DNA of 64,000 bases, taken from positions 310,001 to 374,000 of the forward strand of contig NZ_JAEIOI010000002.1 of assembly GCF_021375795.1 (NCBI RefSeq), in the 5' to 3' direction. Shown one piece after another: positions 8,813 to 17,872 of this stretch (positions within the stretch are counted from its first letter, which is position 1; the number at the start of each line of letters is the position of its first letter). The notes below the pieces were generated by a model, which saw nothing but the letters and a program-made list of their open reading frames with translations, did not search any database and had not been told where the DNA came from. This DNA comes from Pseudomonas anguilliseptica (GTDB lineage: Bacteria; Pseudomonadota; Gammaproteobacteria; Pseudomonadales; Pseudomonadaceae). Both the position numbers and the translations under genes were made by a program.

Positions 8813-9277
8813 ATGCAATACACCCGTTTCAGTGCCTTGGCGGCATGCGTCTTGATCAGTGGCCTGGTGCAGGCCGAAGTGCGGGTTCAGGGCCCGCTGG
8901 AATACGGCGTCTTCGCCAGCGATTACCAGGATTTTCAGGAAGGCGAGCGCGTCCTGACCCGTAGTAACCAGCAGATCGAGCCCGGCGATGAGATTCCCGC
9001 CAAGCTCGGTACCAAATTCGGTGTGCGTTACAGCCTGACGGGCAAAACCGCCACTGAAGCGCCGCTGACTCTGCTGTATCTCACCCCAGGGGTGATCACC
9101 ACGGATGGCAAGCGCCATGACAAGTATGTGGTCACGCAAAAGCTGGTGCCCGGTGCGCCCCAGGACGTCATGGCATTCGAGTTCACTGAGGCGCATGAAG
9201 TGGTGCCGGGTGAATGGCACTTTATGGTGTTTCAGGATGACCGCAAGCTGCTGGAGCAGCGTTTTACCGTGCGCTGA
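8813..9277 (+). CDS. Exported DUF3859 family protein
   Basis: 154 residues with a signal peptide (about 1-21, LVQA-EV). The all-beta mature part (VQGPLEYGVFAS, LGTKFGVRYSLTGKTA, PGEWHFMVFQDDRKLLEQRF) matches my memory of DUF3859, a small periplasmic family of unknown function. An AAGGAG site precedes the ATG. It follows the amidohydrolase by 62 bases and ends at a terminator-like hairpin. Confidence 0.78.
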   Translation: MQYTRFSALAACVLISGLVQAEVRVQGPLEYGVFASDYQDFQEGERVLTRSNQQIEPGDEIPAKLGTKFGVRYSLTGKTATEAPLTLLYLTPGVITTDGKRHDKYVVTQKLVPGAPQDVMAFEFTEAHEVVPGEWHFMVFQDDRKLLEQRFTVR

Positions 9278-9297
9278 AGCCTCCAGGCTGTGCTGCC

Positions 9298-9322
9298 AAC
9301 CCGAGCCTGGCTCAGGTTTTTT
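9298..9322 (+). terminator. Rho-independent terminator after DUF3859 gene
   Basis: The stem AACCCGAGC / GCTCAGGTT (one mismatch, 3-base loop) runs directly into a T6 run. Confidence 0.6.
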
Positions 9323-9466
9323 ATGCCTGAGCAGTCAAGATTAAGCGTTTGGGGTCGATAGGCTGGTACAAGTTCAGGAGCAGTTGGCTGAAAGTCTTAA
9401 TGTGTTCATAAGGCTGATGGCCATATGCTACTGACCATAAGGTTAAAGACCCCAAGGACAGCCGTG

Positions 9467-11092
9467 ATGACCCTAAGAAACCTCAATATCGCCCCCAGAG
9501 CGTCGCTTGGCTTTGGTTTGGTGGCCCTGCTGGTAATGCTGCTCGGCAGTTTCTCGCTGTTGCAGATGTCGGAGATGAATAAGCAGTCTGCCGACGTCAA
9601 CGACAACTGGTTGCCCAGCGTATTAAGCCTCGGGGAGATGAGCCAGGACATCCTGCGTTTGCGCGCACTGACCCTGCGCCTGATGCTCAACAGTGACGAG
9701 GCCGTGACGCAGCAGAACGTTGCCCGTGTCGAGGAGTTCAAGACGCTGTTGCATAAGGCGCAAAGCCAATATGAAAATCTGATTGCCAGTGATGCCGAGC
9801 GCAGCATTTACCAGCGTTTCAAACAAGCCGAGAGCAGCTACCTGCAGGAGCAGGCCAAAATCGTTACGGCCGTACGCCAGGGCGATCTGGATGCCGCCCT
9901 GGCAGTGGCCAATGGCACACTCAACAGCCATGCCGATGATATGGCCAAGGCCTTGGCCGATCTGGCTGAGATGAACCGCACCGGTGCAACGGCCGCCGCT
10001 GATCGTGCTGACGCCGTGTTCTCCAGCGCCCGTGTTTGGGTCATCGCGATGATGCTGATGGCGCTGGGCATGACAGTCACTCTGGCGCTGTTGCTGACCC
10101 GCAGCATCGTCAGCCCGCTGGGTGAAGCAGTGCGTGTGGCTGAGGTGGTGGCCAGCGGTAATCTGACCCAGACCATCGATGTGCAGGGCTCGGACGAGCC
10201 GGCCCGTCTGCTTGGCGCCTTGAAGACCATGCAGCAGAGCCTGCGCAGCACCATCCAGAATATTTCCGACTCCTCGACGCAACTGGCCTCGGCATCGGAA
10301 GAACTCAGCGCGGTGACGGAAGACTCCACCCGTGGCCTGCACCAGCAGAACAACGAAATCGAACAGGCGGCCACTGCAGTCAACGAAATGACCAGCGCCG
10401 TGGAGGAAGTCGCGCGCAATGCGGTGAGCACCTCCGAGGCCTCAAGCGAATCCAACCGCACCGCCCAGCATGGTCGCGAGCAGGTGCGGCAGACGGTCGA
10501 TTCGATCAGCCACCTGGCCGAAGACGTCACCAACACCGCCACTGAAGTGGAACAGCTGGCAGGACAGGTGCGTGACATCAGCAAGGTCCTGGATGTGATC
10601 CGCTCGATTGCCGAGCAGACCAACCTGCTGGCCCTCAACGCCGCGATCGAGGCGGCGCGTGCTGGCGATGCCGGGCGTGGTTTTGCCGTGGTGGCCGATG
10701 AAGTACGCGCTCTGGCGCATCGCACACAGCAGTCGACCCGCGAAATCGAGCAGATGATCAGCGGTATCCAGCAGGGCACCGATAAAGCGGTCAACGCCAT
10801 GCAGAACAGCAACAGCCGGGCGCGTTCGACCCTGGATGTGGCCAAGGCCGCTGGGCAGGCGCTGGATGAAATTGCCGCGGCCATTTCGCAGATCAACGAA
10901 CGTAACCTGGTGATTGCCAGCGCCTCGGAAGAGCAGGCCCAGGTGGCCCGTGAAGTGGACCGCAACCTGGTGAATATCCGCGACCTGTCGATGCAGTCCT
11001 CGGCCGGTGCCAATCAGACCAGTGCGGCCAGCCAGGAACTCTCGCGCCTGGCGGTGGACCTGAATGCGCTGGTGGCGCGCTTCAGCATCTGA
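9467..11092 (+). CDS. Membrane methyl-accepting chemotaxis protein (4HB-type sensor)
   Basis: 541 residues from the ATG at 9467, with AAGGA just upstream; a longer frame from 9425 adds no typical residues. A first membrane helix (about 15-35) is followed by a periplasmic four-helix bundle of about 150 residues, a second membrane helix (about 190-212), a HAMP domain, and a cytoplasmic signalling domain with the conserved tip ([37 protein letters not shown]). It has no C-terminal CheR-binding pentapeptide. The ligand cannot be told; 4HB sensors often bind small organic acids or amino acids. It is transcribed alone and followed by a strong terminator. Confidence 0.93.
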   Translation: MTLRNLNIAPRASLGFGLVALLVMLLGSFSLLQMSEMNKQSADVNDNWLPSVLSLGEMSQDILRLRALTLRLMLNSDEAVTQQNVARVEEFKTLLHKAQSQYENLIASDAERSIYQRFKQAESSYLQEQAKIVTAVRQGDLDAALAVANGTLNSHADDMAKALADLAEMNRTGATAAADRADAVFSSARVWVIAMMLMALGMTVTLALLLTRSIVSPLGEAVRVAEVVASGNLTQTIDVQGSDEPARLLGALKTMQQSLRSTIQNISDSSTQLASASEELSAVTEDSTRGLHQQNNEIEQAATAVNEMTSAVEEVARNAVSTSEASSESNRTAQHGREQVRQTVDSISHLAEDVTNTATEVEQLAGQVRDISKVLDVIRSIAEQTNLLALNAAIEAARAGDAGRGFAVVADEVRALAHRTQQSTREIEQMISGIQQGTDKAVNAMQNSNSRARSTLDVAKAAGQALDEIAAAISQINERNLVIASASEEQAQVAREVDRNLVNIRDLSMQSSAGANQTSAASQELSRLAVDLNALVARFSI

Positions 11093-11112
11093 TCGACTAT
11101 TGCTGCACGCAT

Positions 11113-11140
11113 GAAAAAGGGACCCTAGGGTCCCTTTTTC
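11113..11140. terminator. Bidirectional terminator
   Basis: A perfect palindrome, GAAAAAGGGACCCT / AGGGTCCCTTTTTC, lies between the convergent chemoreceptor and SDR genes, with A and T runs on each side. Confidence 0.88.
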
Positions 11141-11161
11141 ATTGCCGCTAAGTGCCGCACC

Positions 11162-11929
11162 TCAGGAGAGGAAACCGCCATCCACGTTCAGTGCTACGCC
11201 AGTGGTGTAGCTGGAGGCATCGCTGGCCAAGTACAGCACGGTGCCAGCCATTTCACTTGGGTCAGCCACGCGTTTGAGCGGGATGCGCTGCAGGGCAACC
11301 TTGAGAATGGCGTCGTTCTTGGTCAGCGCCGAGGCGAACTTGGTGTCGGTCAGACCAGGCAGCAGGGCGTTGCAGCGGATGCCGAACTGCGCGCATTCCT
11401 TGGCAAATACCTTGGTCATGCTGATCACGGCGGCCTTGGTCACCGAGTAGATGCCCTGGAACTCGCCAGGGGAGACACCGTTGATCGAAGCCACGTTGAT
11501 GATGCTGCCGCCACCGTTGGCTTTCATCAGCTTGCCGCCTTCGATGGACATGAAGTAGTAACCGCGGATGTTCACATCGACGGTCTTCTGGAACGCGCCC
11601 AGGTCAGTGTCCAGTACGTTGCAGAACTGCGGGTTGGTGGCAGCGTTGTTGACCAGCACGTCGAGGCGACCGAACTGCTCCTTGATCTGCGCAAAGACGT
11701 AGCTGATCTGCTCCATTTCACCAATGTGGCAGGCAATCGCAGTGGCCTTGCCGCCGTCGGCGATGATGGCGTCTGCGACTTTCTGGCAGTCATCAATCTT
11801 GCGGCTCGAGACGATGACGTGCGCGCCTTGCTGGGCCAGCAGTTTGGCAATGGCCTCGCCGATGCCACGGCTGGCGCCGGAGACGAAAGCGATCTTGCCG
11901 TCGAGGTCGAACAGATGGGTCTTGGACAT
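11162..11929 (-). CDS. SDR family oxidoreductase
   Basis: 255 residues, a classical short-chain dehydrogenase. The nucleotide site is GASRGIG near residue 18, NNAA lies near 94, and the catalytic motif is Ser in VASINGVS followed by YSVTKAA. The C-terminus ends with the usual VDGGFL. It probably acts on a hydroxyacyl-CoA or alcohol with NAD(P)H. It sits 37 bases downstream of a phosphotransferase of the ACAD10/11-associated type, and the pair probably serves fatty-acid or hydroxyacid breakdown. Confidence 0.9.
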   Translation of the reverse strand: MSKTHLFDLDGKIAFVSGASRGIGEAIAKLLAQQGAHVIVSSRKIDDCQKVADAIIADGGKATAIACHIGEMEQISYVFAQIKEQFGRLDVLVNNAATNPQFCNVLDTDLGAFQKTVDVNIRGYYFMSIEGGKLMKANGGGSIINVASINGVSPGEFQGIYSVTKAAVISMTKVFAKECAQFGIRCNALLPGLTDTKFASALTKNDAILKVALQRIPLKRVADPSEMAGTVLYLASDASSYTTGVALNVDGGFLS

Positions 11930-11966
11930 GGTTTTTTCCTTTCTTATGAGAGGCCTGTTCGGCCGT

Positions 11967-13034
11967 TTACAGCTGCGATTTATTGATGACCTGCAGACTC
12001 ATCTGCTCCAGCAGCTTGTTCATGTGTATGAACTGCGCAAAACGTTTGTCCTGGGTCTGACCATGGAAGTAGCGGTAATAGATCTGCTGCACGATACCGG
12101 CCAGACGGAACAGGCCGTAGGTGTAGTAGAAGTCGATGCTCTTGATCTCAATACCGGCACGTTCGGCGTAGTAGTCAGCGAACTGCTGGCGCGTGAGCAT
12201 GCCCGGTGCATTACTCGGCTGGCGGCGCATCAGTTGCACCGGAGCCGGGTCGGCGGCTTCGATCCAGTAGGCGAGGGTGTTGCCCAGGTCCATCAGTGGA
12301 TCGCCAATGGTGGTCAGTTCCCAATCCAGCACACCGATGATCTGACTCGGGTTCTGTGGGTTGAGAATCACGTTATCGAAGCGGTAATCGTTGTGCACGA
12401 TGCCCGGCTTGTGGTGGTCGGCCGGCATCTTGTCGCGTAGCCAGGCTTTGACCGGCTCCCACAGTGGCGCGTCGGGTGTCAGGGCCTTCTCGTAGCGATC
12501 GCTCCAGCCGCTGATCTGTCGCTGTACATAACCTTCCGGCTTGCCCAGGTCGCCCAGGCCACAGGCTTGATAGTCGACGTTGTGCAGCTCGACCATCTTG
12601 TCGATAAAGCTCTTGCACAGCTCGCGGGTCTGCTCGGCGCTGAAGTTCAGCTCGGCCGGCATGTCCGAGCGCAGGATGATGCCGTTGACCCGCTCCATGA
12701 CATAGAACTCGGCACCGATCACCGATTCGTCAGTGCAATGCACATAGGCTTTCGGGCAATACGGGAAGCCGGCGTTGAGCTGGTTGAGAATGCGGTACTC
12801 GCGGCCCATGTCGTGGGCCGATTTGGCCTTGTGGCCGAATGGTGGACGGCGCAGAACGAATTCTTTACCAGGGTATTCGAGCAGGTAGGTCAGGTTCGAC
12901 GCGCCGCCAGGGAACTGGCTGATACGTGGCTCGCCGGTCAGGCCCGGGATATGCGCCTTGAGATACTGGTCGATGATCGCGGCGTCGAGCTCTTCGCCTT
13001 CGCGGATACGGGTGGACTGGTCAGTAAGCGCCAT
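11967..13034 (-). CDS. Phosphotransferase family protein (APH fold, ACAD10/11-type)
   Basis: 355 residues with an aminoglycoside-phosphotransferase/choline-kinase fold: NLTYLLEYPGKEFVLRRPPFG (ATP lysine), catalytic loop GIVHNDYRFDNVIL and metal motif VLDWELTTIGDPLMDLG. This subfamily is fused to acyl-CoA dehydrogenases in animals (ACAD10/11), where it phosphorylates 4-hydroxyacyl-CoAs. It is therefore more likely lipid-metabolic than an antibiotic-resistance enzyme. It probably forms an operon with the downstream SDR. Confidence 0.88.
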   Translation of the reverse strand: MALTDQSTRIREGEELDAAIIDQYLKAHIPGLTGEPRISQFPGGASNLTYLLEYPGKEFVLRRPPFGHKAKSAHDMGREYRILNQLNAGFPYCPKAYVHCTDESVIGAEFYVMERVNGIILRSDMPAELNFSAEQTRELCKSFIDKMVELHNVDYQACGLGDLGKPEGYVQRQISGWSDRYEKALTPDAPLWEPVKAWLRDKMPADHHKPGIVHNDYRFDNVILNPQNPSQIIGVLDWELTTIGDPLMDLGNTLAYWIEAADPAPVQLMRRQPSNAPGMLTRQQFADYYAERAGIEIKSIDFYYTYGLFRLAGIVQQIYYRYFHGQTQDKRFAQFIHMNKLLEQMSLQVINKSQL

Positions 13035-13190
13035 GTTTATCCCTTCTGCTTATGATGGGTGCCTAAGATAATTAGCTAATCTAATGCTGCAGCCTGCGGC
13101 TCACAAGGATTACCCGCCGTTATAGGCGCGCGTGTTGCTACCTAATCAAGCTGCCTGATTGGCTGTTCTGGTGCGTATTGCAAGACATAA

Positions 13191-13229
13191 AACACTGGCC
13201 GGGAGCCAGTGTTAACGTCGCGTAGCGAC
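13191..13229. repeat. Two adjacent perfect hairpins
   Basis: AACACTGGC-CGGGA-GCCAGTGTT (13191-13213) is followed directly by CGTCGC-GTA-GCGACG (13215-13229). They lie in the 285-base gap between the SCP2 and phosphotransferase genes, with no T run. They may form an RNA-processing or repeat (REP-like) element. The remainder of the gap (13035-13319) has an AT-rich stretch near 13065-13090 that could hold the phosphotransferase promoter. Confidence 0.45.
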
Positions 13230-13263
13230 GGCCCGTAGGGTGGCCTCCATGGATAGCGGTCAT

Positions 13264-13292
13264 AAAAAAACCGGAGTCGAGGACTCCGGTTT
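13264..13292 (-). terminator. Terminator of the SCP2 gene
   Basis: The minus strand reads AAACCGGAGTCC-TCG-ACTCCGGTTTTTTT: a strong GC stem followed by a T7 run, 28 bases past the stop codon. Confidence 0.88.
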
Positions 13293-13319
13293 GTTGTGCA
13301 ACTGTGATGCTGTTTCCAC

Positions 13320-13631
13320 TTAAACCGGGAACAGTTCGCCCAGTTTCATGGCCAGCATCATGTCGCCTTCGGCGCGCAGTTTGCCGGACATGAAGGCTTG
13401 CATACCGTCGGTTTCGCCGCTGGTGATGCCTTTCAGGGTGTCGGTGTCCATGATCAGGGTCACGTTGGCGTTGGCGTTGTCGCCTTTCTCAACGGCGCAG
13501 GTGCCGTCTTTGACGATCAGTGCGTAGTTCTCGCCGTCTTCGATGTTGAACTGGAATACCAGATCCAGGCCGGCGGCAGCGCTGGCGTTGAACTTGGAGT
13601 GCATGGTTTGGACGATGTCTGCAACGCTCAT
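13320..13631 (-). CDS. SCP2 sterol-binding domain protein
   Basis: 103 residues, a stand-alone SCP2 domain (GLDLVFQFNIEDGENYALIVKDGTC, VTLIMDTDTLKGITSGETDGMQAFMSGKLRAEGDMMLAMKLGELF). Such domains bind lipids or acyl-CoAs in a hydrophobic tunnel. Its location beside acyl-CoA-type enzymes fits a lipid carrier role. A GGAAAA ribosome site precedes the ATG, and the gene has its own strong terminator. Confidence 0.9.
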   Translation of the reverse strand: MSVADIVQTMHSKFNASAAAGLDLVFQFNIEDGENYALIVKDGTCAVEKGDNANANVTLIMDTDTLKGITSGETDGMQAFMSGKLRAEGDMMLAMKLGELFPV

Positions 13632-13688
13632 GATGTTTTCCTTTTTCTTGGGTTTTACTAGCGCCCGTCAGGGTGCAGTGGGCCGGAC

Positions 13689-14399
13689 TCAGCGATAAGT
13701 GATGAGTTCCGGCGCCTTCAACAGCTGGAGATGCACATGGCTGTTGAAGGAAGCCAGGCTCACTTGCTTGCCACGAAACTTCAGGCAGCTTAGTGAGGTG
13801 TTGACAATTTGCCAGTTCAGTTCAAACGCCTGCGCTGGTGCGATGCCGGTAATCAGGTGGAGCAGGGCGGTAATAGTGCCGCCTGAGGTAAATATGGCGA
13901 TGTTCTGTTTGCTGTCTGCCTGCTGTAGCACACGTTCCAGACCACCCTGCACCTGTTCGACGAAAGCCTGCCAGCTTTGCAGGCCAGGTTTGTCATGTTC
14001 GCCGCTGACCCAACGGCCAATCAGCTTGGCAAACAGGCGCTGGAATTCGCCACGGTTCTGCGCCGCGTTGCGCAGGATGTGCAGCGCTTCGGGTTCTTCT
14101 GGAAGCAGGTCAGGGAGCAGGGCGCGGATCACCGCGTCGGCGTCGAATTCATTGAAGGCCGCATCGATTTCCAGCGCAGTACTTGCCAGCTCGGCATCCT
14201 GCAGCTGCTTGAGCGCGGCATTGGCCGTGTGCTGCTGACGACGCAGGTCGCCGCTGACGCTGCGGTCGATGCGTGTACCAAGTTGCGCAAGGTGCGCGCC
14301 CAGCACTTCGGCCTGGCGAATTCCGATGGGCGATAGCACATCGTAATCGTCGGCACCGAATGAGGCTTGGCCATGTCGAATCAGGTAGATGCTGCCCAC
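13689..14399 (-). CDS. Histidine phosphatase family protein
   Basis: 236 residues from a GTG at 14399, placed directly before the family motif IYLIRHGQASFG. Upstream in-frame ATGs would add 54 residues unlike the family. Catalytic His is in RHG, with arginines in SGDLRRQQHTA and a second core His likely in the STSGGTITAL segment region. The phosphoglycerate-mutase-like fold removes phosphate from small molecules; it resembles the PA1831-type protein of the same Pseudomonas gene block. The second catalytic His (usually in SHG) appears replaced here (FTSGG), so activity should be tested. Confidence 0.8.
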   Translation of the reverse strand: MGSIYLIRHGQASFGADDYDVLSPIGIRQAEVLGAHLAQLGTRIDRSVSGDLRRQQHTANAALKQLQDAELASTALEIDAAFNEFDADAVIRALLPDLLPEEPEALHILRNAAQNRGEFQRLFAKLIGRWVSGEHDKPGLQSWQAFVEQVQGGLERVLQQADSKQNIAIFTSGGTITALLHLITGIAPAQAFELNWQIVNTSLSCLKFRGKQVSLASFNSHVHLQLLKAPELITYR

Positions 14400-14609
14400 G
14401 TCCGCTCGATTCCGGTACGTTGAAAGTTTCGCGAGGGTATGAGGAAGCTCAGGAGCTGTCAACGTAAAAACATACGCTTGTTTGAATTGCATCGATGCGC
14501 TGAATAGCCAGTCCTCAGCTTGCTGGCCGCCAACCCATGGCCTCGGTATGCTTGCGGTCAATCAGCGTGCTCGATGAATCGGCGCTGTCACTGGATTGAG
14601 GGGCAATAC

Positions 14610-15629
14610 GTGGAGTTTTTTGCAGAGTACATCGGCTTTCTGGCCAAGACGGTCACCCTGGTTGTCGCCATTGTGGTGGTGCTGGTCACAATTGCCGCCT
14701 TGCGTGGCAAAGGGCGTCAGGCTACGGGGCAGTTGCAGGTGAACAAGCTCAATGACTTCTTCAAGCAACTGCAACAACGTGTTGAACACGCGGTGCTCGA
14801 CAAGGATCAGCTGAAGGCTGCGGCCAAAGCCGAAGCCAAGGCTGCCAAGCTGGAGAAAAAAGCCGGTACGCAGAAACCACGTGTCTATGTGCTGGATTTT
14901 GATGGGGATATCAAAGCCTCGGCTACCGACAGCCTGCGCCATGAAATCACTGCTTTACTGAGCATGGCTACACCGCAGGACGAAGTGGTGCTGCGTCTGG
15001 AAAGCGGTGGTGGCATGGTACACAGCTACGGCCTGGCCTCTTCGCAGCTGGCGCGCATTCGCCAAGCGGGCGTGCCGCTGACCATCTGTATCGACAAGGT
15101 TGCGGCCAGTGGCGGCTACATGATGGCCTGTATTGGCGAGAAGATCATTTCCGCGCCATTCGCCATTCTCGGTTCGATTGGTGTGGTGGCGCAGTTGCCC
15201 AACGTGCATCGTCTGCTGAAGAAGCACGATATTGATTTCGAGGTGCTCACCGCGGGTGAGTACAAGCGCACCCTGACCGTGTTTGGTGAGAACACCGATA
15301 AAGGCCGGGAGAAATTTCAGGACGACCTGGAAACCACCCACGAGTTGTTCAAAGGTTTTGTCGCGCGTTACCGGCCACAACTGGATATCGATCAGATTGC
15401 CACCGGTGAAGTCTGGCTAGGCCTGGCAGCGCTGGAGAAACAGCTGGTAGATGAGCTGAAAACCAGCGACGAGTACCTGGCTGAACGGGCGAAAAGTGCT
15501 GAGCTGTTTCATCTGCACTATGCCGAGAAGAAAACCCTGCAGGAGCGTGTAGGACTGGCGGGCAGCGTAGCGCTGGATCGCTTTGTGCTGAACTGGCTGA
15601 GTCGTTTGAATCAGCAGCGCTTCTGGTAA
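14610..15629 (+). CDS. sohB: Protease SohB (peptidase S49)
   Basis: 339 residues from a GTG at 14610 preceded by GAGGGG; frames from 14520 add an unlikely leader. One membrane anchor (about residues 10-32) is followed by a basic coiled segment and the S49 domain. The Ser-Lys dyad is Ser167 in KVAASGGY and Lys219 in GEYKR. SohB is an inner-membrane, periplasm-facing protease related to signal-peptide peptidase SppA. The gene stands alone between a divergent histidine phosphatase and acuI, 25 bases downstream. Confidence 0.93.
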   Translation: MEFFAEYIGFLAKTVTLVVAIVVVLVTIAALRGKGRQATGQLQVNKLNDFFKQLQQRVEHAVLDKDQLKAAAKAEAKAAKLEKKAGTQKPRVYVLDFDGDIKASATDSLRHEITALLSMATPQDEVVLRLESGGGMVHSYGLASSQLARIRQAGVPLTICIDKVAASGGYMMACIGEKIISAPFAILGSIGVVAQLPNVHRLLKKHDIDFEVLTAGEYKRTLTVFGENTDKGREKFQDDLETTHELFKGFVARYRPQLDIDQIATGEVWLGLAALEKQLVDELKTSDEYLAERAKSAELFHLHYAEKKTLQERVGLAGSVALDRFVLNWLSRLNQQRFW

Positions 15630-15654
15630 TCACGCCTTCATACAGAGGAAGAAG

Positions 15655-16644
15655 ATGAGCAAGTTCAGTGCATTGCAGGCTCGTGAAAGTGCTACGGGCG
15701 GTTTCGAACAGGTGATTGTGCAGCGCGACATCGGCGACTTGCCGGCCGGTGAACTGCTGATTCGGGTCAAGTACTCCTCGCTCAACTACAAGGATGCACT
15801 GTCAGCCAGTGGCAACCGTGGCGTGACCAAGAGCTTTCCGCATACCCCGGGTATCGATGCTGCGGGTGTGGTGGAAGCGTCCAGCGTGGCTGAATTCAGC
15901 GTGGGTGATGAGGTGATCGTCACCGGTTATGACCTGGGCATGAACACCTCGGGCGGCTTTGCCCAGTACATTCGGATTCCGGCCAACTGGGCGCTGAAAC
16001 GTCCCAAGGGCCTATCCCTGCGTGAAGCCATGGTGCTCGGTACAGCCGGCCTGACGGCGGCGCTGTGTGTCGACAAGCTGGAGCAAAGCGGCCTGAGTCC
16101 GGATGCCGGCCCTGTACTGGTAACGGGGGCTACGGGTGGTGTAGGCAGTGTCGCCGTGGCCCTGCTGACCTCGTTGGGCTATCGCGTCGCGGCCTCGACG
16201 GGCAAGGCGGAGCAGGCCGATTATCTCAAGGCCCTTGGCGCACAGCAGATTGTGCTGCGTAGCGAACTGCAGGAAGGCACTGATAAGCCTATGCTCAAGG
16301 AGCAGTGGGCGGGCGCCGTGGATTGTGTGGGCGGGGATATCCTGTTCAACGTGGTCAAGTCGCTGCGCTACGGTGCCAGTGTGGCCTGCTGTGGGCTGAC
16401 GGCCGGGGTCGGCTTCAAGGGCAGCGTACTGCCGTTTATCCTGCGCGGAGTGAACCTGCTGGGGGTAGACTCTGTAGAGCTGCCGCTGGTGGTCAAAGCC
16501 TCGATGTGGGACAAGCTGTCGTTGCAATGGAAGGTCAACCTCGATGCACTGGTCAGCGAGGTAACGCTTGAGCAACTGCCGGCAACCATTGCGCAAATCC
16601 TCGCGGGCAAGCAGGTCGGGCGCGTGCTGGTCAACCTGGCTTGA
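15655..16644 (+). CDS. acuI: YhdH/AcuI family NADPH oxidoreductase (acrylyl-CoA reductase type)
   Basis: 329 residues of medium-chain reductase without catalytic zinc. It has the quinone-reductase start (VKYSSLNYKDALSASGNRGVTKSFPHTPGIDAAG) and an NADPH-binding motif (TGATGGVGSVAVALL). The YhdH/AcuI subfamily reduces acrylyl-CoA to propionyl-CoA and protects against acrylate. GAGGAAGA precedes the ATG. The context of lipid and acyl-CoA genes agrees. The exact substrate is inferred from the family. Confidence 0.88.
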   Translation: MSKFSALQARESATGGFEQVIVQRDIGDLPAGELLIRVKYSSLNYKDALSASGNRGVTKSFPHTPGIDAAGVVEASSVAEFSVGDEVIVTGYDLGMNTSGGFAQYIRIPANWALKRPKGLSLREAMVLGTAGLTAALCVDKLEQSGLSPDAGPVLVTGATGGVGSVAVALLTSLGYRVAASTGKAEQADYLKALGAQQIVLRSELQEGTDKPMLKEQWAGAVDCVGGDILFNVVKSLRYGASVACCGLTAGVGFKGSVLPFILRGVNLLGVDSVELPLVVKASMWDKLSLQWKVNLDALVSEVTLEQLPATIAQILAGKQVGRVLVNLA

Positions 16645-16661
16645 TTGCTAGCCTGTCTGAT

Positions 16662-16685
16662 AAGGCCCGGTATTTCCGGGCCTTT
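16662..16685. terminator. Terminator between acuI and convergent DUF4442 gene
   Basis: AAGGCCCGG-TATTT-CCGGGCCTTTG forms a strong stem 17 bases after the acuI stop. Confidence 0.8.
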
Positions 16686-16698
16686 GTATTTCCGGGGG

Positions 16699-17136
16699 TC
16701 AGGCCTGACTGACGTACATGGTGATGTCTGCACGGAACACTGCTTTGTCGCCGACAAAGGCTTGCACAGGCACAGTGACATCACCCAGCTGGTTCCAGTC
16801 GATGGCGCTGCCATCGGCCACGGCGCGAATATCACCATCAGCCTTGGCCAGGTATTCCACAGTCATTCCGCGCGGAATCCAGCGGCAACCCTTGGGGATC
16901 GACGCGTCAGTCATAGTCCCTGCAGCCAGTTCGGCGGCGTTGCACAGGGCAATCGCGTGTACGGTGCCAATGTGGTTGAGCACTTCGCGACGTTTAGGAA
17001 AGGTGACTTCGGCGTAGCCTGGGCGCAGCTCAACGAACTGTGGGGCGATGCTGGCGAAGTAGGGCGCGACCTGGCCGATCATGGCGCTGAACTGCGCCGG
17101 GCCTGCCTGTTGGAACATCTGTAACATCTGGCTCAT
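16699..17136 (-). CDS. DUF4442 hotdog-fold thioesterase-like protein
   Basis: 145 residues with a single hotdog domain (VTFPKRREVLNHIGTVHAIALCNAAELAAGTM... MTVEYLAKADGDIRAVAD). The family resembles PaaI/YiiD thioesterases that release CoA from acyl-CoA. The conserved NHIGTVHAIAL helix is in place. It is divergent from a TetR regulator with a palindrome between them, so it is probably the regulated target. Confidence 0.85.
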   Translation of the reverse strand: MSQMLQMFQQAGPAQFSAMIGQVAPYFASIAPQFVELRPGYAEVTFPKRREVLNHIGTVHAIALCNAAELAAGTMTDASIPKGCRWIPRGMTVEYLAKADGDIRAVADGSAIDWNQLGDVTVPVQAFVGDKAVFRADITMYVSQA

Positions 17137-17198
17137 GGACTTCTCCTGGGCGGATTGGGGTGATGGATTGAGTGCGCGCCAGGGCAGTGTACAAATAT

Positions 17199-17213
17199 TA
17201 GAATTAAATTCTA
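17199..17213. promoter_or_regulatory. Putative TetR operator
   Basis: TAGAATTAAATTCTA is a perfect palindrome in the 113-base gap between the divergent DUF4442 and TetR genes, within an AT-rich promoter stretch. Its position suits autoregulation and control of the thioesterase gene by the neighbouring TetR protein. Confidence 0.55.
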
Positions 17214-17249
17214 GAATTATTTTCTTGTTGATTGCCGTACGAGGAAAGC

Positions 17250-17828
17250 ATGGCTCGTCGTTCCCGCAAAGATGAAATCCTTCAGGCCGCGCTGGCCTGC
17301 TTTACCGAGGTCGGAGTTGATGGCACCACCATCGAGATGATCCGTGATCGTTCCGAGGCCAGTATCGGCAGCCTGTATCACCATTTCGGCAACAAGGAAC
17401 GGATCATCGCCGCGCTCTATCTGGCAGGTACGGCGGAGTATGCGGCGATGCTGGAAGAAGGCTTCGCCACAGCTGGCAGTGCTGAGGCTTGCGTCAAGTT
17501 GCTGGTCACCAGCTATGTCGACTGGGTGGTGGCCAATCCTGATTGGGCGCGTTTTGTTCTGCACAGCCGCAGCCGGGTTGAGGCGGGGGAAATGGGGGAG
17601 CAACTGCGTGAAGCCAACCGCAAGCACTTTCAGCGCATCTTTGCTGCGCTCTCGCGTTACCGTGAGGAGGGGCTGTTCAAGGCCATGCCGGTGGACTGTT
17701 TTGCTTCGGTCATTATCGGGCCAACCCACGACCTCTCGCGGAACTGGCTGGCGGGGCGTACGCAGACGCAACTGGCGGACTGTCGCGAGTTTTTGGCGCA
17801 GCTGGCCTGGGACAGCGTGAGAGCCTGA
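17250..17828 (+). CDS. TetR/AcrR family transcriptional regulator
   Basis: 192 residues from the ATG at 17250, which has GAGGAAAGC just upstream; a TTG at 17232 is less likely. The N-terminal helix-turn-helix is typical (DEILQAALACFTEVGVDGTTIEMIRDRSEASIGSLYHHFGNKERI); the C-terminal ligand domain is variable. It probably represses the divergent DUF4442 gene, with an acyl-CoA or fatty acid as effector by context. It ends at a strong two-way terminator. Confidence 0.92.
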   Translation: MARRSRKDEILQAALACFTEVGVDGTTIEMIRDRSEASIGSLYHHFGNKERIIAALYLAGTAEYAAMLEEGFATAGSAEACVKLLVTSYVDWVVANPDWARFVLHSRSRVEAGEMGEQLREANRKHFQRIFAALSRYREEGLFKAMPVDCFASVIIGPTHDLSRNWLAGRTQTQLADCREFLAQLAWDSVRA

Positions 17829-17832
17829 AACT

Positions 17833-17859
17833 AAAAAGCCCCGCGATGCGGGGCTTTTT
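17833..17859. terminator. Bidirectional terminator
   Basis: AAAAAGCCCCGC-GAT-GCGGGGCTTTTT lies between the convergent TetR and DUF934 genes. Confidence 0.92.
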
Positions 17860-17872
17860 AGTGCTGAGCCGA

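Noticed and set aside
11967..13034. Aminoglycoside resistance gene
   Set aside because: The APH fold here belongs to the ACAD10/11-type branch beside lipid-metabolism genes; nothing suggests antibiotic modification.
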